DNA from: Sipunculus nudus
Taxonomy: Eukaryota; Annelida; Sipuncula; Golfingiida; Sipunculidae
Length of the DNA stretch: 64,000 nucleotides
Direction: 5' to 3'
Assembly: GCA_026874595.1 (NCBI GenBank)
Contig: CM049306.1
Location: 98,819,642-98,883,641 of the forward strand
The translations under genes were made by a program, and so were the position numbers. Positions 47,566 to 59,182 of the stretch are shown here, in pieces (positions within the stretch are counted from its first letter, which is position 1; the number at the start of each line of letters is the position of its first letter). Below the pieces are notes generated by a model. The model made no database searches. It had not been told where the DNA came from and saw nothing but the letters and a program-made list of their open reading frames with translations.

Positions 47566-49685
47566 AATTAGGAGGGGGTAAAATTTAGAGTAGCATCGCA
47601 TTGAGCGTTATGACTGCCGCCAGGGGGAGTGGACATGAATGCGGGCAGACAGAGGGGCCCCCCTGAATCGCACGCGCAAATAGCAGTTATTTGCTACCCT
47701 AAAAATTTAGAAGGGGGTAAATTTCTGGTAGCATCGCATTGAGTGTGAAGATTGCCGGCAGGGGGAGTGGACTAGAAACAGGACTGCCACAAGGGCCCTA
47801 TGAATCGCACGCGCATAGCAAGTATTTGCTACCATAAAAGCTGTCAAGACTACCGCCAGGGAGTGGATATTTCAGCAACCTGCGGAGGGGTCCTCATGAG
47901 TCGCCAGTGCAAATAGCAGCTATTTGCTACCAGAAAAGGTGTCAAGACTGCCACCAGGGGAAGTGGGGATCTCAGAGGCCTGCCACAGGGGCCCCAGGAA
48001 TCACACGCGCAAATAGCAACTATTTGCTACCATAAAAGTTGTCAAGACTTCCGCCAGGGAGAGAGGAGATCTCAGTGGCCTGGCAGAGTGGAGCCCACGA
48101 GTCGCAAGCGCAAATAGCAGCTATTTCATACCATAAAATATGTCAAGACCGGCGCCAGAGGTAGTACACATGCGAGTGGACAGACAGAGGGGCCCCCATG
48201 AGTCGCACGCGCAAATAGCAGCTATTTGCTACCTTAAAAGGAGCTAAGACTCTCGCAAGGGGGAGTGGAGGGAGAGCGGCTGGCGGCAGTGGATATGAGA
48301 GCGGCCTGACAGAAAGGCCCCCCATGAGTCGCAAGCCCAAATAGCAGATATTTGCTACCATAAAAAGTGTCAAGACTGCCGCCAGGGGGAGTGGACACAT
48401 CGGGCTGCCAGAGAGGGCCCCATGAATCGCAGGCGCAAATAGCAGCTATTTGCTACCTTAATAGGTGTTCAGACTGTCGCCAGGGGGAGTGGATATGAGA
48501 GCGGCCAGACAGAGAGGCCCCAATGGTTCGCAATCGCAAATAGCAGCTATTTGCTACCATAAAAAGTGTCAAGACTGCCGCCAGGGGGAGTGGACACAGA
48601 GCCGGCTGCCAGATGGGGCTCGATGAATCGCACGCGCAAATAGCAGCTATTACTACCTTGAAAGGTGCCAAGACTGCCGCCAGGGGCAGTGGTTATGAGA
48701 GCGGCCTGGCAGAGAGGCCCCCATGAGTCGCAAGCGCAAATAGCAGGTATTTGCTACCATAAAAAGTGTCAAGACTGCCGCCGGGGGGAGTAGATATCAG
48801 AGCGGCTGTCCGAGGGGGCCCCCTGAATCGCACGCGTAAATAGCAGCTATTTGCTACCATAAAAAGTGTCAAGACTGCCGCCATGGGGAGTGGATATTTT
48901 AGGGTTGGCTGCCAGAGGGGACCCAGTTAATCGCACGCGCAAATAGCAGCTATTTGCTACCAAAAAAAAGTATCATGACTGCCGGCTGGGGGAGTAGATA
49001 TGAGAGCGGCCTGCCAGAGGGCCCCATGTGAGTCGCAGGCGCAATTAGCAGCTATTTGCTACCAGAAAAGGTGTTAAGACTGCCATCAGGGGGATTGGAG
49101 ATCTCAGAGGCCTGGCAGAGGGGTCCCCATGAGTCGCAAACGCAAAAAGCAGCTATTTGCTACCAGAAAAGGTGCCAAGACTGCCGCCAGGGGGAGTGGA
49201 TATGAGAGCGACCTGAAAGGGAGGCCCCCCATGATTCGCAAGCGCAAATAGCAGCTATTTGCTACCAGAAAAGGTGCCAAGACTGCCGCCAGGGGGAGTG
49301 GATATGTGAGCGACCTGACAGGGAGGCCCCCCCCCCCCCATGAGTCGCAAGCGCAAATAGCAGCTATTTGCTACCAGAAAAGGTGTTAAGACTACCATCA
49401 GGGGGATTGGAGATCTCATAGGCCTGGCAGAGGGGTCCCCATGAGTCGCAAACGCAAAAAGCAGCTATTTGGCCCAGGAAAGGTGCTAAGACTGCCGCCA
49501 GGGGGAGTGGATATGAGAGCGACCTGACAGGGAGGCCCCCCCCCCCCCCCCCCCATGATTCGCAAGCGCAAATAGCAGCTATTTGCTACCATAAAAAGTG
49601 TCAAGACTTCCGCCAGGGGGAGTGGATATGAGAGCGGCCTGGCAGAGAGGCCTCCATGAGTCGCAAGCACGAATACCAGCTATTT

Positions 49686-52300
49686 GTTACCATAAAAAGT
49701 GTCAGGACTACCGCCAGGGGGAGTGGATATCAGAGCCGGCTGCCAGAGGGGCCCCCCATGAATCGTAAGCGCAAATAGCAGCTATTTGCTAACTTAAAAG
49801 AAGCTAAGACACTCGCAAGGGGGAGTGGAGAGAGAGCGGCTGGCGGCAGTGGATATGAGAGCGGCCTGACAGAAAGGCCCCCATGAGTCGCAAGCGCAAA
49901 TAGCAGCTATTTGCTACCATAAAAAGTGTCAAGACTGTCGCCAGGGGGAGTGAACACAGCGGGCTGCAAGGGGGCCCCATGAATCGCAGGCGCAAATAGC
50001 AGCCATTTGCTACCTTAATAGGTGTTAAGACTGCCGCCAGGGTGAGTGGATATGAGAGCGGCCTGACAGAAAGGCCCCCATAGGTCGCAAGTGCAATAAG
50101 CAGCTATTTGCTACCATAAAAAGTGTCAAGACTGTCGCCAGGGGGAGTGGACACAGCGGGCTGCAAGGGGACCCCATGAATCGCAGGCGCAAATAGCAGC
50201 CATTTGCTACCTTAATAGGTGTAAAGACTGCCGCCAGGGTGAGTGGATATGAGAGCGGCCTGACAGAAAGGCCCCCATAGGTCGCAAGTGCAATAAGCAG
50301 CTATTTGCTACCATAAAAAGTGTCATACTGCCGCCAGGGGAAGTGGATATTTTAGGGTTGGCTGCCAGGGGGGTCCCAGTTAATCGCACTCGCAAATAGC
50401 AGCTATTTGCTACCATAAAAAAAAGTATCATGACTGCCGGCGGGTGGAGTAGATATGAGAGCGGCCTGCCAGAGGGCCCCATATGAGTCGCAGGCTCAAT
50501 TAGCAGCTATTTGCTACCTTAACAGGTGTTAAGACTGCCGCCAGGAGGAGTTGATATGAGAGCGGCATGACAGAGAGGCCCCCATGAGTCGCAAGCGCAA
50601 ATAGCAGCTATTTGCTACCAGAAAAGGTGTTAAGACTGCCATCAGGGGGATTGGAGATCTCAGAGACCTGGCAGAAGGGTCCCCATGAGTCGCAAACGCA
50701 AAAAGCAGCTATTTGCTACCATACAAAGTGTCAAGACTTCCGCCAGGGGGAGTGGATATGAGAGCGGCCTGGCAGAGAGGCCCCCATGAGTCGGAAGCAC
50801 GAATTCCCAGCTATTTGTTACCATAAAAAGTGTCAGGACTACCGCCAGGGGGAGTGGATATCAGAGCCGGCTGCCAGAGGGGCCCCCCATGAATCGCACG
50901 CGCAAATAGCAGCTATTTGCTAACTTAAAAGAAGCTAAGACACTCGCAAGGGGGAGTGGAGAGAGAGCGGCTGGCGGCAGTGGATATGAGAGCGGCCTGA
51001 CAGAAAGGCCCCCATGAGTCGCAAGCGCAAATAGCAGCTATTTGCTACCATAAAAAGTGTCAAGACTGTCGCCAGGGGGAGTGAACACAGCGGGCTGCAA
51101 GGGGGCCCCATGAATCGCAGGCGCAAATAGCAGCCATTTGCTACCTTAATAGGTGTTAAGACTGCCGCCAGGGTGAGTGGATATGAGAGCGGCCTGACAG
51201 AAAGGCCCCCATAGGTCGCAAGTGCAATAAGCAGCTATTTGCTACCATAAAAAGTGTCAAGACTGTCGCCAGGGGGAGTGGACACAGCGGGGTGCAAGGG
51301 GGCCCCATGAATCGCAGGCGCAAATAGCAGCCATTTGCTACCTTAATAGGTGTTAAGACTGCCGCCAGGGTGAGTGGATATGAGAGCGGCCTGACAGAAA
51401 GGCCCCCATAGGTCGCAAGTGCAATAAGCAGCTATTTGCTACCATAAAAAGTGTCATACTGCCGCCAGGGGAAGTGGATATTTTAGGGTTGGCTGCCAGG
51501 GGGGTCCCAGTTAATCGCACTCGCAAATAGCAGCTATTTGCTACCATAAAAAAAAGTATCATGACTGCCGGCGGGTGGAGTAGATATGAGAGCGGCCTGC
51601 CAGAGGGCCCCATATGAGTCGCAGGCTCAATTAGCAGCTATTTGCTACCTTAACAGGTGTTAAGACTGCCGCCAGGAGGAGTTGATATGAGAGCGGCATG
51701 ACAGAGAGGCCCCCATGAGTCGCAAGCGCAAATAGCAGCTATTTGCTACCAGAAAGGTGTTAAGACTGCCATCAGGGGGATTGGAGATCTCAGAGACCTG
51801 GCAGAAGGGTCCCCATGAGTCGCAAACGCAAAAAGCAGCTATTTGCTACCATACAAAGTGTCAAGACTTCCGCCAGGGGGAGTGGATATGAGAGCGGCCT
51901 GGCAGAGAGGCCCCCATGAGTCGGAAGCACGAATTCCCAGCTATTTGTTACCATAAAAAGTGTCAGGACTACCGCCAGGGGGAGTGGATATCAGAGCCGG
52001 CTGCCAGAGGGGCCCCCATGAATCGCACGCGCAAATAGCAGCTATTTGCTACCTTAAAAGGAGCTAATACACTCGCAAGGGGGGAGTGGAGAAAGAGCGG
52101 CTGGCGGCAGTGGATATGAGAGCGGCCTGACAGAAAGGCCCCCATGAGTCGCAAGCGCAAATAGCAGCTATTTGCTACCATAAAAAGTGTCAAAACTGTC
52201 GCCAGGGGGAGTGGACACAGCGGGCTGCAAGGGGGCCCCAAGAATCGCAGGCGCAAATAGCAGCCATTTGCTACCTTAATAGGTGTTAAGACTGCCGCCA
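49686..52300 (+). repeat. Higher-order repeat within satellite 1, 1131-bp period
   Basis: The block starting GTTACCATAAAAAGTGTCAG at 49686 recurs at 50817 and about 51947 (periods 1131 and 1130). The first two copies are complete and nearly identical over about eleven monomers. The third decays after about 350 bp. Each copy carries an odd sub-unit with CACTCGCAAGGGGGAGTGGA followed by CTGGCGGCAGTGG; an older version of that sub-unit is at about 48253. Confidence 0.9.
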
Positions 52301-53411
52301 GGGTGAGTGGATATGAGAGCGGCCTGACAGAAAGGCCCCCATGGGTCGCAAGTGCAATTAGCAGCTATTTGCTACCATAAAAAGTGCCAAGACTGCCGCC
52401 AGGAGGAGTGGACACAGAGCGGGCTGCAAGAGGGGTCCCGATGAATCGCACGCGCAAATAGCAGCTATTACTACCTTAAAAGGTGCCAAGACTGCCGCCA
52501 GGGGGAGTGGTTATGAGAGCGGCCTGGCAGAGAGGCCCCCATGAGTCGCAAGCGCAAATAGCAGGTATTTGCTACCATAAAAAGTGTCAAGACTGCCGCC
52601 AGTGGGAGTAGATATCAGGGCGGACTGCCAGAGTCCGAGGGGGCCCCATGAATCGCACGCGCAAATAGCAGCCAGGGGGAGTGGATAGCTCCACTAGCTG
52701 CGGAGGGGTCCAAATGAGTCGCAAGCGCAAATAGCAGCTATTTGCTACCAGAAAAGGTGTTAAAACTGCCACCAGGGGGAGTGGAGATCTCAGAGGCCTG
52801 CCACAGGGGCCCCAGGAATCGCAAGCGCAAATAGCAGCTATTGGCTACAAGAAAAGCTGTTAAGACTGCCACCAGGGGGAGTGGAGATCTCAGAGGCCTG
52901 CCACAGGAGCCCCAGGAATCGCACGCGCAAATAGCAGCTATTTGCTACCATAAAAGTTGTCAAGACTGCCGCCAGGGAGAGTGGATATGAGAGCGGCCTG
53001 ACAGAGAGGCCCCCATGAGTCGCAAGCGCAAATACAGCTATTTGCTACCATAACATTGTCAAGACTTCCGCCAGGGGGAGTGGACACAGCGGGCTGCCAG
53101 AGGGGGCCCCATGAATCGCACGCGCAAATAGCAGCTATTTGCTACCTTAAAAGGTGCCAAGACTGCCGCCAGGGGGAGTGGATATCAGAGCGGGCTGTTA
53201 GAGGGGTCCCAGTGAATCGCATGCGCAAATAGCAGCTATTTGCTACCATAAAAAGTATCATGTGTGCCGCCAGGGGGAGTAGATATGAGAGCGCGCTGCC
53301 AGAGGAATCCGATGAATTGCCCGCACAAATAGCAGGTATTTGCTACCATAAAAAGTGTCAGGACTGCCGCTACGGGCAGTTTACCGCCTATCTCCAGTAA
53401 TTGCGTTTCAC

Positions 53412-56190
53412 AGGTCTCCTAATATATATATCTCCGTGATATGTGTAACCCTAACCCCTCGGGCATTGAATACTAAAGTGAGCGCGTGTCACTGGTGACA
53501 TTTTACAAGATGTCCTTCTGGTTTATCCGTGAAACGGGTTACCCTAAGCCTTCGGACATGAAATACTTCAGTAAGTGTTTGTCATTATCAATATATGCTA
53601 TAACCGGGATATGGGTTACCCTAACCCTTCGTGCATGACATACTCCTGAAAGTGTTTGTCACTATTAATATATGCTATATCCGGGATACGGGGTTCCCTA
53701 ACCCTTCGGGCATGAAATACCCCTGTACGTGTTTGTCACTATTAATATATGCTATATCCAGGTTACGGGTTACCCTAACCCTTCGGGCATGAAATACTCC
53801 TGTAAGTGTTTGTCACCATTAATTTCTGCTTTACCCGGGATACGGGTTACTCTGACCCTTCGGGCATGAAATACTCTTGTACGTGTTTGCCACGTATAAT
53901 ATATGCTATATCCGGGATACGGGTCACCCTAACCCTTCGGGCATGAAAAACTCCAGTAAGTATTTGTCACTATTAATAAATGCTATATCCGGGATACGGG
54001 TTACCGTAACTCTTCGGGCATGAAATACTCCAGTAAGTGTTTGTCACTATTAATATATGCTATATCCAGGATACGGGTTACCCTAACCCTTCGGGCATAA
54101 AATGCTCCAGTAAGTGTTTGTCACTATTAATTTCTGCTATATCCGGGATACGGGTTACCCTGACCCTTCGGGCGTGAAATACTCCAGTTAGTGTTTGTCA
54201 CTATTTATATATGCTATATCCGGGATACGGGTTACCCTAACCCTTCGGGTATGTAATACCCCAGTAAGTGTTTGTCACTATTAATGTATGCTATATCTGA
54301 GATACGGGTAACCCTAACCCTTAAGGCATGAAATACTCTGGTACGTGTTTGCCACGTATAATATATGCTATATCCGGGATACGGGTCACCCTAACCCTTC
54401 GGGCATGAAATACTCCAGTAAGTGTTTGCCACTATTAATAAATGCTATATCCGGGATACGGGTTACCGTAACTCTTCGGGCATGAAATACTCAAGTAAGT
54501 GTTTGTCACTAATAATATATGCTATATCCAGGATACGGGTTACCCTAACCCTTCGGGCATGAAATGCTCCAGTAAGTGTTTGTCACTATTAATTTCTGCT
54601 ATAACCGGAATACGGGTTACCCTAACCCTTCGGGCATGTAATACTCCAGTTAATGTTTGTCACTATTAATGTATGCTATATCCGGGATACGGGTCACCCT
54701 AACCCTTCGGGCATGACATACTCCTGTAAGTGTATGTCACTATTAATATATGCTCTATCCGGGAAACGGGTTCCCTAACCCACGGGCGTGAAATACTCCT
54801 GTAAGTGTTTGACACTATTCATATATGTTATATCCAGGATATGGGTAACCCTAACCCTTCGGGTATGAAATACTCCAATAAGTGTTTGTCACATTAAATA
54901 TATGTTATATCCGGGATACGGATTACCCTAACCCTTCGGACATGAAATACTCCAATAAGTGTTTGTCACATTTAATATACGTATATCCGGGATGCGGGAT
55001 AGCCGATCCCTTCGGGCATGAAATACTATAGGAAGTGTTTGTCACTATTAATATATGGTATATCGGGATTCGGGTTACACGACCTTTCGAGCATGAAATA
55101 CACCAGTAAGTGTTTGTCACTATTAATATATGGTATATCCGGGATACGGGTTACCCTAACCCTTTCTGCATGAAATACTCCATTAGTTATTTGTCACTAA
55201 TAATATATGCTATATCTGGGACACGGGTTACCCTGACCCTTTGTGCATGAATACACGAGTAAGTGTTTGTCACTATTAATACATATGCTTATCTGGGATA
55301 CGGGTTACCCTAACCCTTCGGGCATGGAATACAGCAGTAGGTGTATGTCACTATATTAATATATGCTTTATCCGGGAAACGGGATAGCCCAACCCTTCGG
55401 GCATGAAATACTCATGTAAGTGTTGGTCACTATTTATATATGTTATGTCATGGATACGGGTTACCCTAAGCGTTCGGACATGAGATACTCCAGTAAATCT
55501 TTGTCACTATTAATATACGTATATCCCGGATACGGGTTACCCGATCCCTCTGGGCATGAAATAATAAAGGAAGTGTTTGTCACTTTTAATATATGGAATA
55601 TCCGGGATACGGGTGACCCTACTCCTCCGAGCATTAAATACACCAGTAAGTGTTTACTCAGTGTTTGTCACTATGAATATATGGTATATCCGGGATACGG
55701 GTTACCCTAACCCTTTCTGCTTGTCACTATGAATGTATGGTATATCCGGGATACGGGTTACCCTAACCCTTTCTGCATGAAATACTCAGTAGTTATTGGT
55801 CACTAATAACATATGCTATATCGGGGACACGGGTTACCCTAACCCTTCAGGCATGAATACACGAGTAAGTGTTTGTCACTATTAATATATGGTATATCCT
55901 GGATACGGGTGACACTAAGCCTTCGGACATGAAATACTTCAGTAAGTGTTTGTCACTATTAATGTATCCTATATCCGGGATACAGGTAACCCTAACCCTA
56001 AGGGCATAAAATACTCCAATAAGTGTTTGTCACATTTAATATATGCTATAACTGGGATACGGGTTACCCTAACCCTTAGCGCATGAAATACTCCAATAAG
56101 TGTTTATCACATTTACTATATGTTATATCCGGGATACGGGGTACCCGATCCCTTCGGGCATGAAATACTCCAATAAATGTTTGTCACGTA
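53412..56190 (+). repeat. Satellite 2: 77-bp unit containing CCCTAACCC
   Basis: About 36 head-to-tail copies. The unit runs GTGTTTGTCACTATTAATAT, ATGCTATATCCGGGATACGG, GTTACCCTAACCCTTCGGGC, ATGAAATACTCCAGTAA (for example starts at 53729 and 53806). Copies are 80-95% alike by eye, with a few truncated or fused units near 55650-55760. The conserved centre GGGTTACCCTAACCC holds one and a half telomere-type CCCTAA units. It follows satellite 1 within about 30 bp. Confidence 0.95.
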
Positions 56191-56929
56191 CTATTTATTA
56201 CTGTGTTCAAGGTACAACAGATGTTGATCCGACATGTTCACGTTCATTAAAACAGCATCTGACGAAGAAAAACACGATGTAAATTTCTGTATCAGACTTG
56301 ATCCTACAACTTAAACTGTAAACGAAAAGTGAAAAGAATTCATATTCCATGGGAGATATGCCGCATCAGACTTTCTAACAGATAAGATACACATAGTCTT
56401 AACACGGTTTATTACACAAACTAAACTTTTGATACAATGTATATATACCACAGTGCCTCACTACTTATTTCTTGAACCCGCTTCTTGTGCAGAATATAGT
56501 TAACGGTTATCCTTCATGTATTGTTTTCACGTCTGTTTATGTTTAGTCATTCTGTAAGATTATTTGTCGCCTATATTATGGTGTATATATTTTATCACGT
56601 GCTTATATATCACCTTATGCTTAAATGTCACCTTATGCTTAAATGTATGTATGTTGTGATCGTCATTGTTAACATGTTATCCATGTTTACAGGAGAGCAT
56701 GTCTATTAGCCAATGGCTACTTTGTAATCCTGTTGATATAAATATGTTCAAACCACGAAGATTTTGTAAAAGAAGGGCGACAAAGGTTTGGAACAAGTGT
56801 TTTTCAAAATTAAATGTTAATATATCATAAATGATTATTTGAAAAAAAATTCAATGAAATGAAGCATAAATTATTCCAGAATTATGTCTATGATTAGTCA
56901 GAAACAAGCACTTGTTATTTCGCAGGTCT
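56191..56929. other. Spacer between satellites 2 and 3
   Basis: AT-rich unique sequence. A plus-strand frame at 56521-56709 contains small tandem echoes (CACCTTATGCTTAAATGT twice). No gene recognised. Confidence 0.45.
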
Positions 56930-58430
56930 GTTTTGCTACCGTGCACATTGCGCTTTGCTGTCGCTAGTTAATATGGCCCGTAACACCTGCTACTGAGCAG
57001 GTCAATGTGTTACTCTGCGACTACTAATTCCTTAATCGCCTATTGCAAAGCTTGTTACAGGCCTATCCGGGCGACCTATGGCTACAAGGACTTGCACTGT
57101 AACGATAGCAGCAAAAGTTTCGATCGCAATAGATAGCCTCCATGGGTTCTCGCTAGCGCGCAAATCTGATTTGCTACCGCGCACATTGCGCATTGCCAGC
57201 TGAATATGACCCATGGCATCTGCTACCGCGCAGATCTGTTTGCTACTTTGCGACAGTTAATTGCTACCGCGCATATTGATTTGAGTGGTCGTGCCCGAGC
57301 GACCTCTGACAGGAATTAAAGACTTGCACTTCATTAACAGAAGCAGATTTTGCGATCGCAAAGACATAGTTCCCATGCATAGGAGCTGACAGCAACTTGC
57401 TACCGCGCAGTTCTGTTTACTACCGCGCACATTGCGCATTGTCAGCTGAATATGACCATGGCATTTGCTACCGCGCAGATCTGTTTGCTACTTTGCGACA
57501 GTTAATTGCTACCGCGCATATTGCTTTGAATGGTCGTGTCCGAGTGACCTCTGACAGTAAAGACTTGCACTACGTTAACAGTAGCAGATTTTGCGATCGC
57601 AAAGACATAGTCCCCATGCATAGGAGCTGACAGCAACTTGCTACCGCGCAGTTCTGTTTGCTACCGAGCACATTGCGCATTGTCAGCTGAATATGACCAT
57701 GGCATTTGCTACCGCGCAGATCTGTTTGCTACTTTGCGACAGTTAATTGCTACCGCGCATATTGCTTTGAGTGGTCGTGTCCAAGCGACCTCTGACAGTA
57801 AAGACTTGCACTACGTTAACAGTAGCAGATTTTGCGACCGCAAAGACATAGTCCCCATGCATAGAAGCTGACAGCAACTTGCTACCGCGCAGGTTTGTTT
57901 GCTACCGCGCACATTGCTACTGCGCAGATGTTTGCTACTTTGCGACAATTAATTGCTACCGCGCATATCGCTTTGAGTGGTCCTGTCCGAGAGACCTCTG
58001 GCAGCAAAGACTTGCACTACGTCAACAGAAGCAGATTTTGCAACCATAGCCGCCATGATAGCAATGACAGCCACTTGCTAGCGCGCAGGTCTGACTTGCT
58101 ACCGCGCACTTTGCACATATGAGGCGGTCTGTGCATAGGCCACATGGGAAGCAATGACAGCCAGTTGCTACCGCGCAGTTCTGATTTGCTACCGCGCAGT
58201 TTGCGCGTACGAGCCGGTCTGAGTTTGATGGTAGCAAGTCCAGTGGCAGCTCATTGCGCGATGTGGCAAGCAATGCGCAAGGGTAGCGAATGCTACTGTG
58301 CGACTGCTATTTGCTACCGCGCACTTTGCGCTCAATAGCCTTTGAACGCATAATAGTAGCAAGATGAGTGGATGCTGAGTGCGCGTTGTGCCGGGCTATG
58401 CGCAATGGTAGCAAAAAATGCAATAGATAA
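56930..58430 (+). repeat. Satellite 3: GCTACCGCGCA-rich repeat with 241-bp higher unit
   Basis: TTTGCTACCGCGCA and close variants recur many times. Three larger units of about 241 bp are clear: the block starting near 57397 recurs at 57638, with an older relative starting near 57155 and a decayed one from about 57890. Each unit contains TTGCGCATTGTCAGCTGAAT, ACTTTGCGACAGTTAATTGC, GACTTGCACTACGTTAACAG and the palindrome TTTGCGATCGCAAA (about 57354 and 57590; mutated in the third). The plus-strand frames of 77 codons at 57397 and 57638 are satellite translations. Confidence 0.9.
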
Positions 58431-58541
58431 GTCTGAAAAACCGACAGTTCCTCGCATATATGAACGTTTCTTTGTCTTTCACTCCGGTAACCAGACATTC
58501 GCCTGGAAGATTAACAAGTGGGTTCAATTTCTAAATCGCGC

Positions 58542-58544
<3 letters not shown>

Positions 58545-58602
<58 letters not shown>
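58545..58602. repeat. (TA)n microsatellite
   Basis: Uninterrupted AT run about 115 bp beyond satellite 3. Confidence 0.95.
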
Positions 58603-58606
<4 letters not shown>

Positions 58607-59182
58607 TTGCATTGTTTTCCCAAGCCACTGTAATAAACATACTCTAAGCAAGCCGGACATTAGCCCAATAACTACCAATTTTATACAGGAGAGTACATAT
58701 TTACATATGTACAACTGTTCCCCCTCTTCACAACCATCCTTGGAGCCTATGAAATCATCATGCTAACATGGCTGTCTTGGTAACATCCATACCAAGTCGG
58801 ATCGATACGTTACATGAATGGTTGTCCGTGCAATCACCCCTTGGATCAACTCGTCTTATCTGTATTTTTACGCCTGCTTAAGCTTTAAACCTACAGCTTA
58901 TACATATGACTCAGAAGACGCAACATTGCTCGAACAAAGGAAATACATGTAGTTGTTTTTGCATTCGATTCGTTATATTTTTTGCCAAGGGCTGTCAGTT
59001 AAACGTGAACCAAGCATGCACAATATAGGCTCTCCCTAACACCATCCTACTTCAAAAGTTGGTGGATTGGCTAGTTCTCTTGAGAGTATGATGAAATCAA
59101 GCCGAGAAAAGATATGGACTTGCCCTGGGAATATATGTTGTCTGGTTCATTTGACGGTGACAGGATGAGTAAACAAACATGA
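58603..59182. other. 3' flank of gene 3
   Basis: Unique sequence downstream of the gene 3 stop codon. I found no AATAAA on the minus strand within this stretch, so the 3' end of the transcript cannot be placed. Confidence 0.4.

Larger units (their letters stand above)
44785..53380 (+). repeat. Satellite 1: ~100-bp and ~138-bp monomers with 19-bp palindrome
   Basis: About 8.6 kb, roughly 80 head-to-tail units in one orientation. The core unit runs GACTGCCGCCAGGGGGAGTG, GATATGAGAGCGGCCTGACA, GAGAGGCCCCCATGAGTCGC, AAGCGCAAATAGCAGCTATT, TGCTACCATAAAAGGTGTC. Two classes exist. Long units (~138 bp, mostly left of 47.8 kb) insert about 40 bp with ATTAGGAGGGGGTAAAATTT and TAGTAGCATCGCATTGAG. Short units (~100 bp; for example repeats at 48541, 48641, 48741 and 48841) dominate on the right. 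GCAAATAGC-A-GCTATTTGC is the most conserved part. Minus-strand frames containing MVANSCYLR repeats are translations of this satellite, not genes. Poly-C runs at about 49328 and 49536 vary between units. Confidence 0.95.

Noticed and set aside
45222-52772. Many minus-strand reading frames with repeated MVANSCYLRLR-like peptides
   Set aside because: They are translations of satellite 1. The open frames follow the monomer period, shift frame with unit length and have no start or promoter context.
44785-56190. CRISPR-like regular repeat arrays
   Set aside because: Unit lengths, lack of unique spacers, spliced animal genes nearby and tandem monomer structure show satellites.
53412-56190. Chromosome end / true telomere
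   Set aside because: CCCTAACCC is confined to one site per 77-bp unit and genes continue beyond the array, so it is not telomeric DNA.
57397-57871. Two nearly identical 77-codon plus-strand frames
   Set aside because: They lie exactly one 241-bp satellite 3 unit apart and reflect the repeat, not a duplicated gene.
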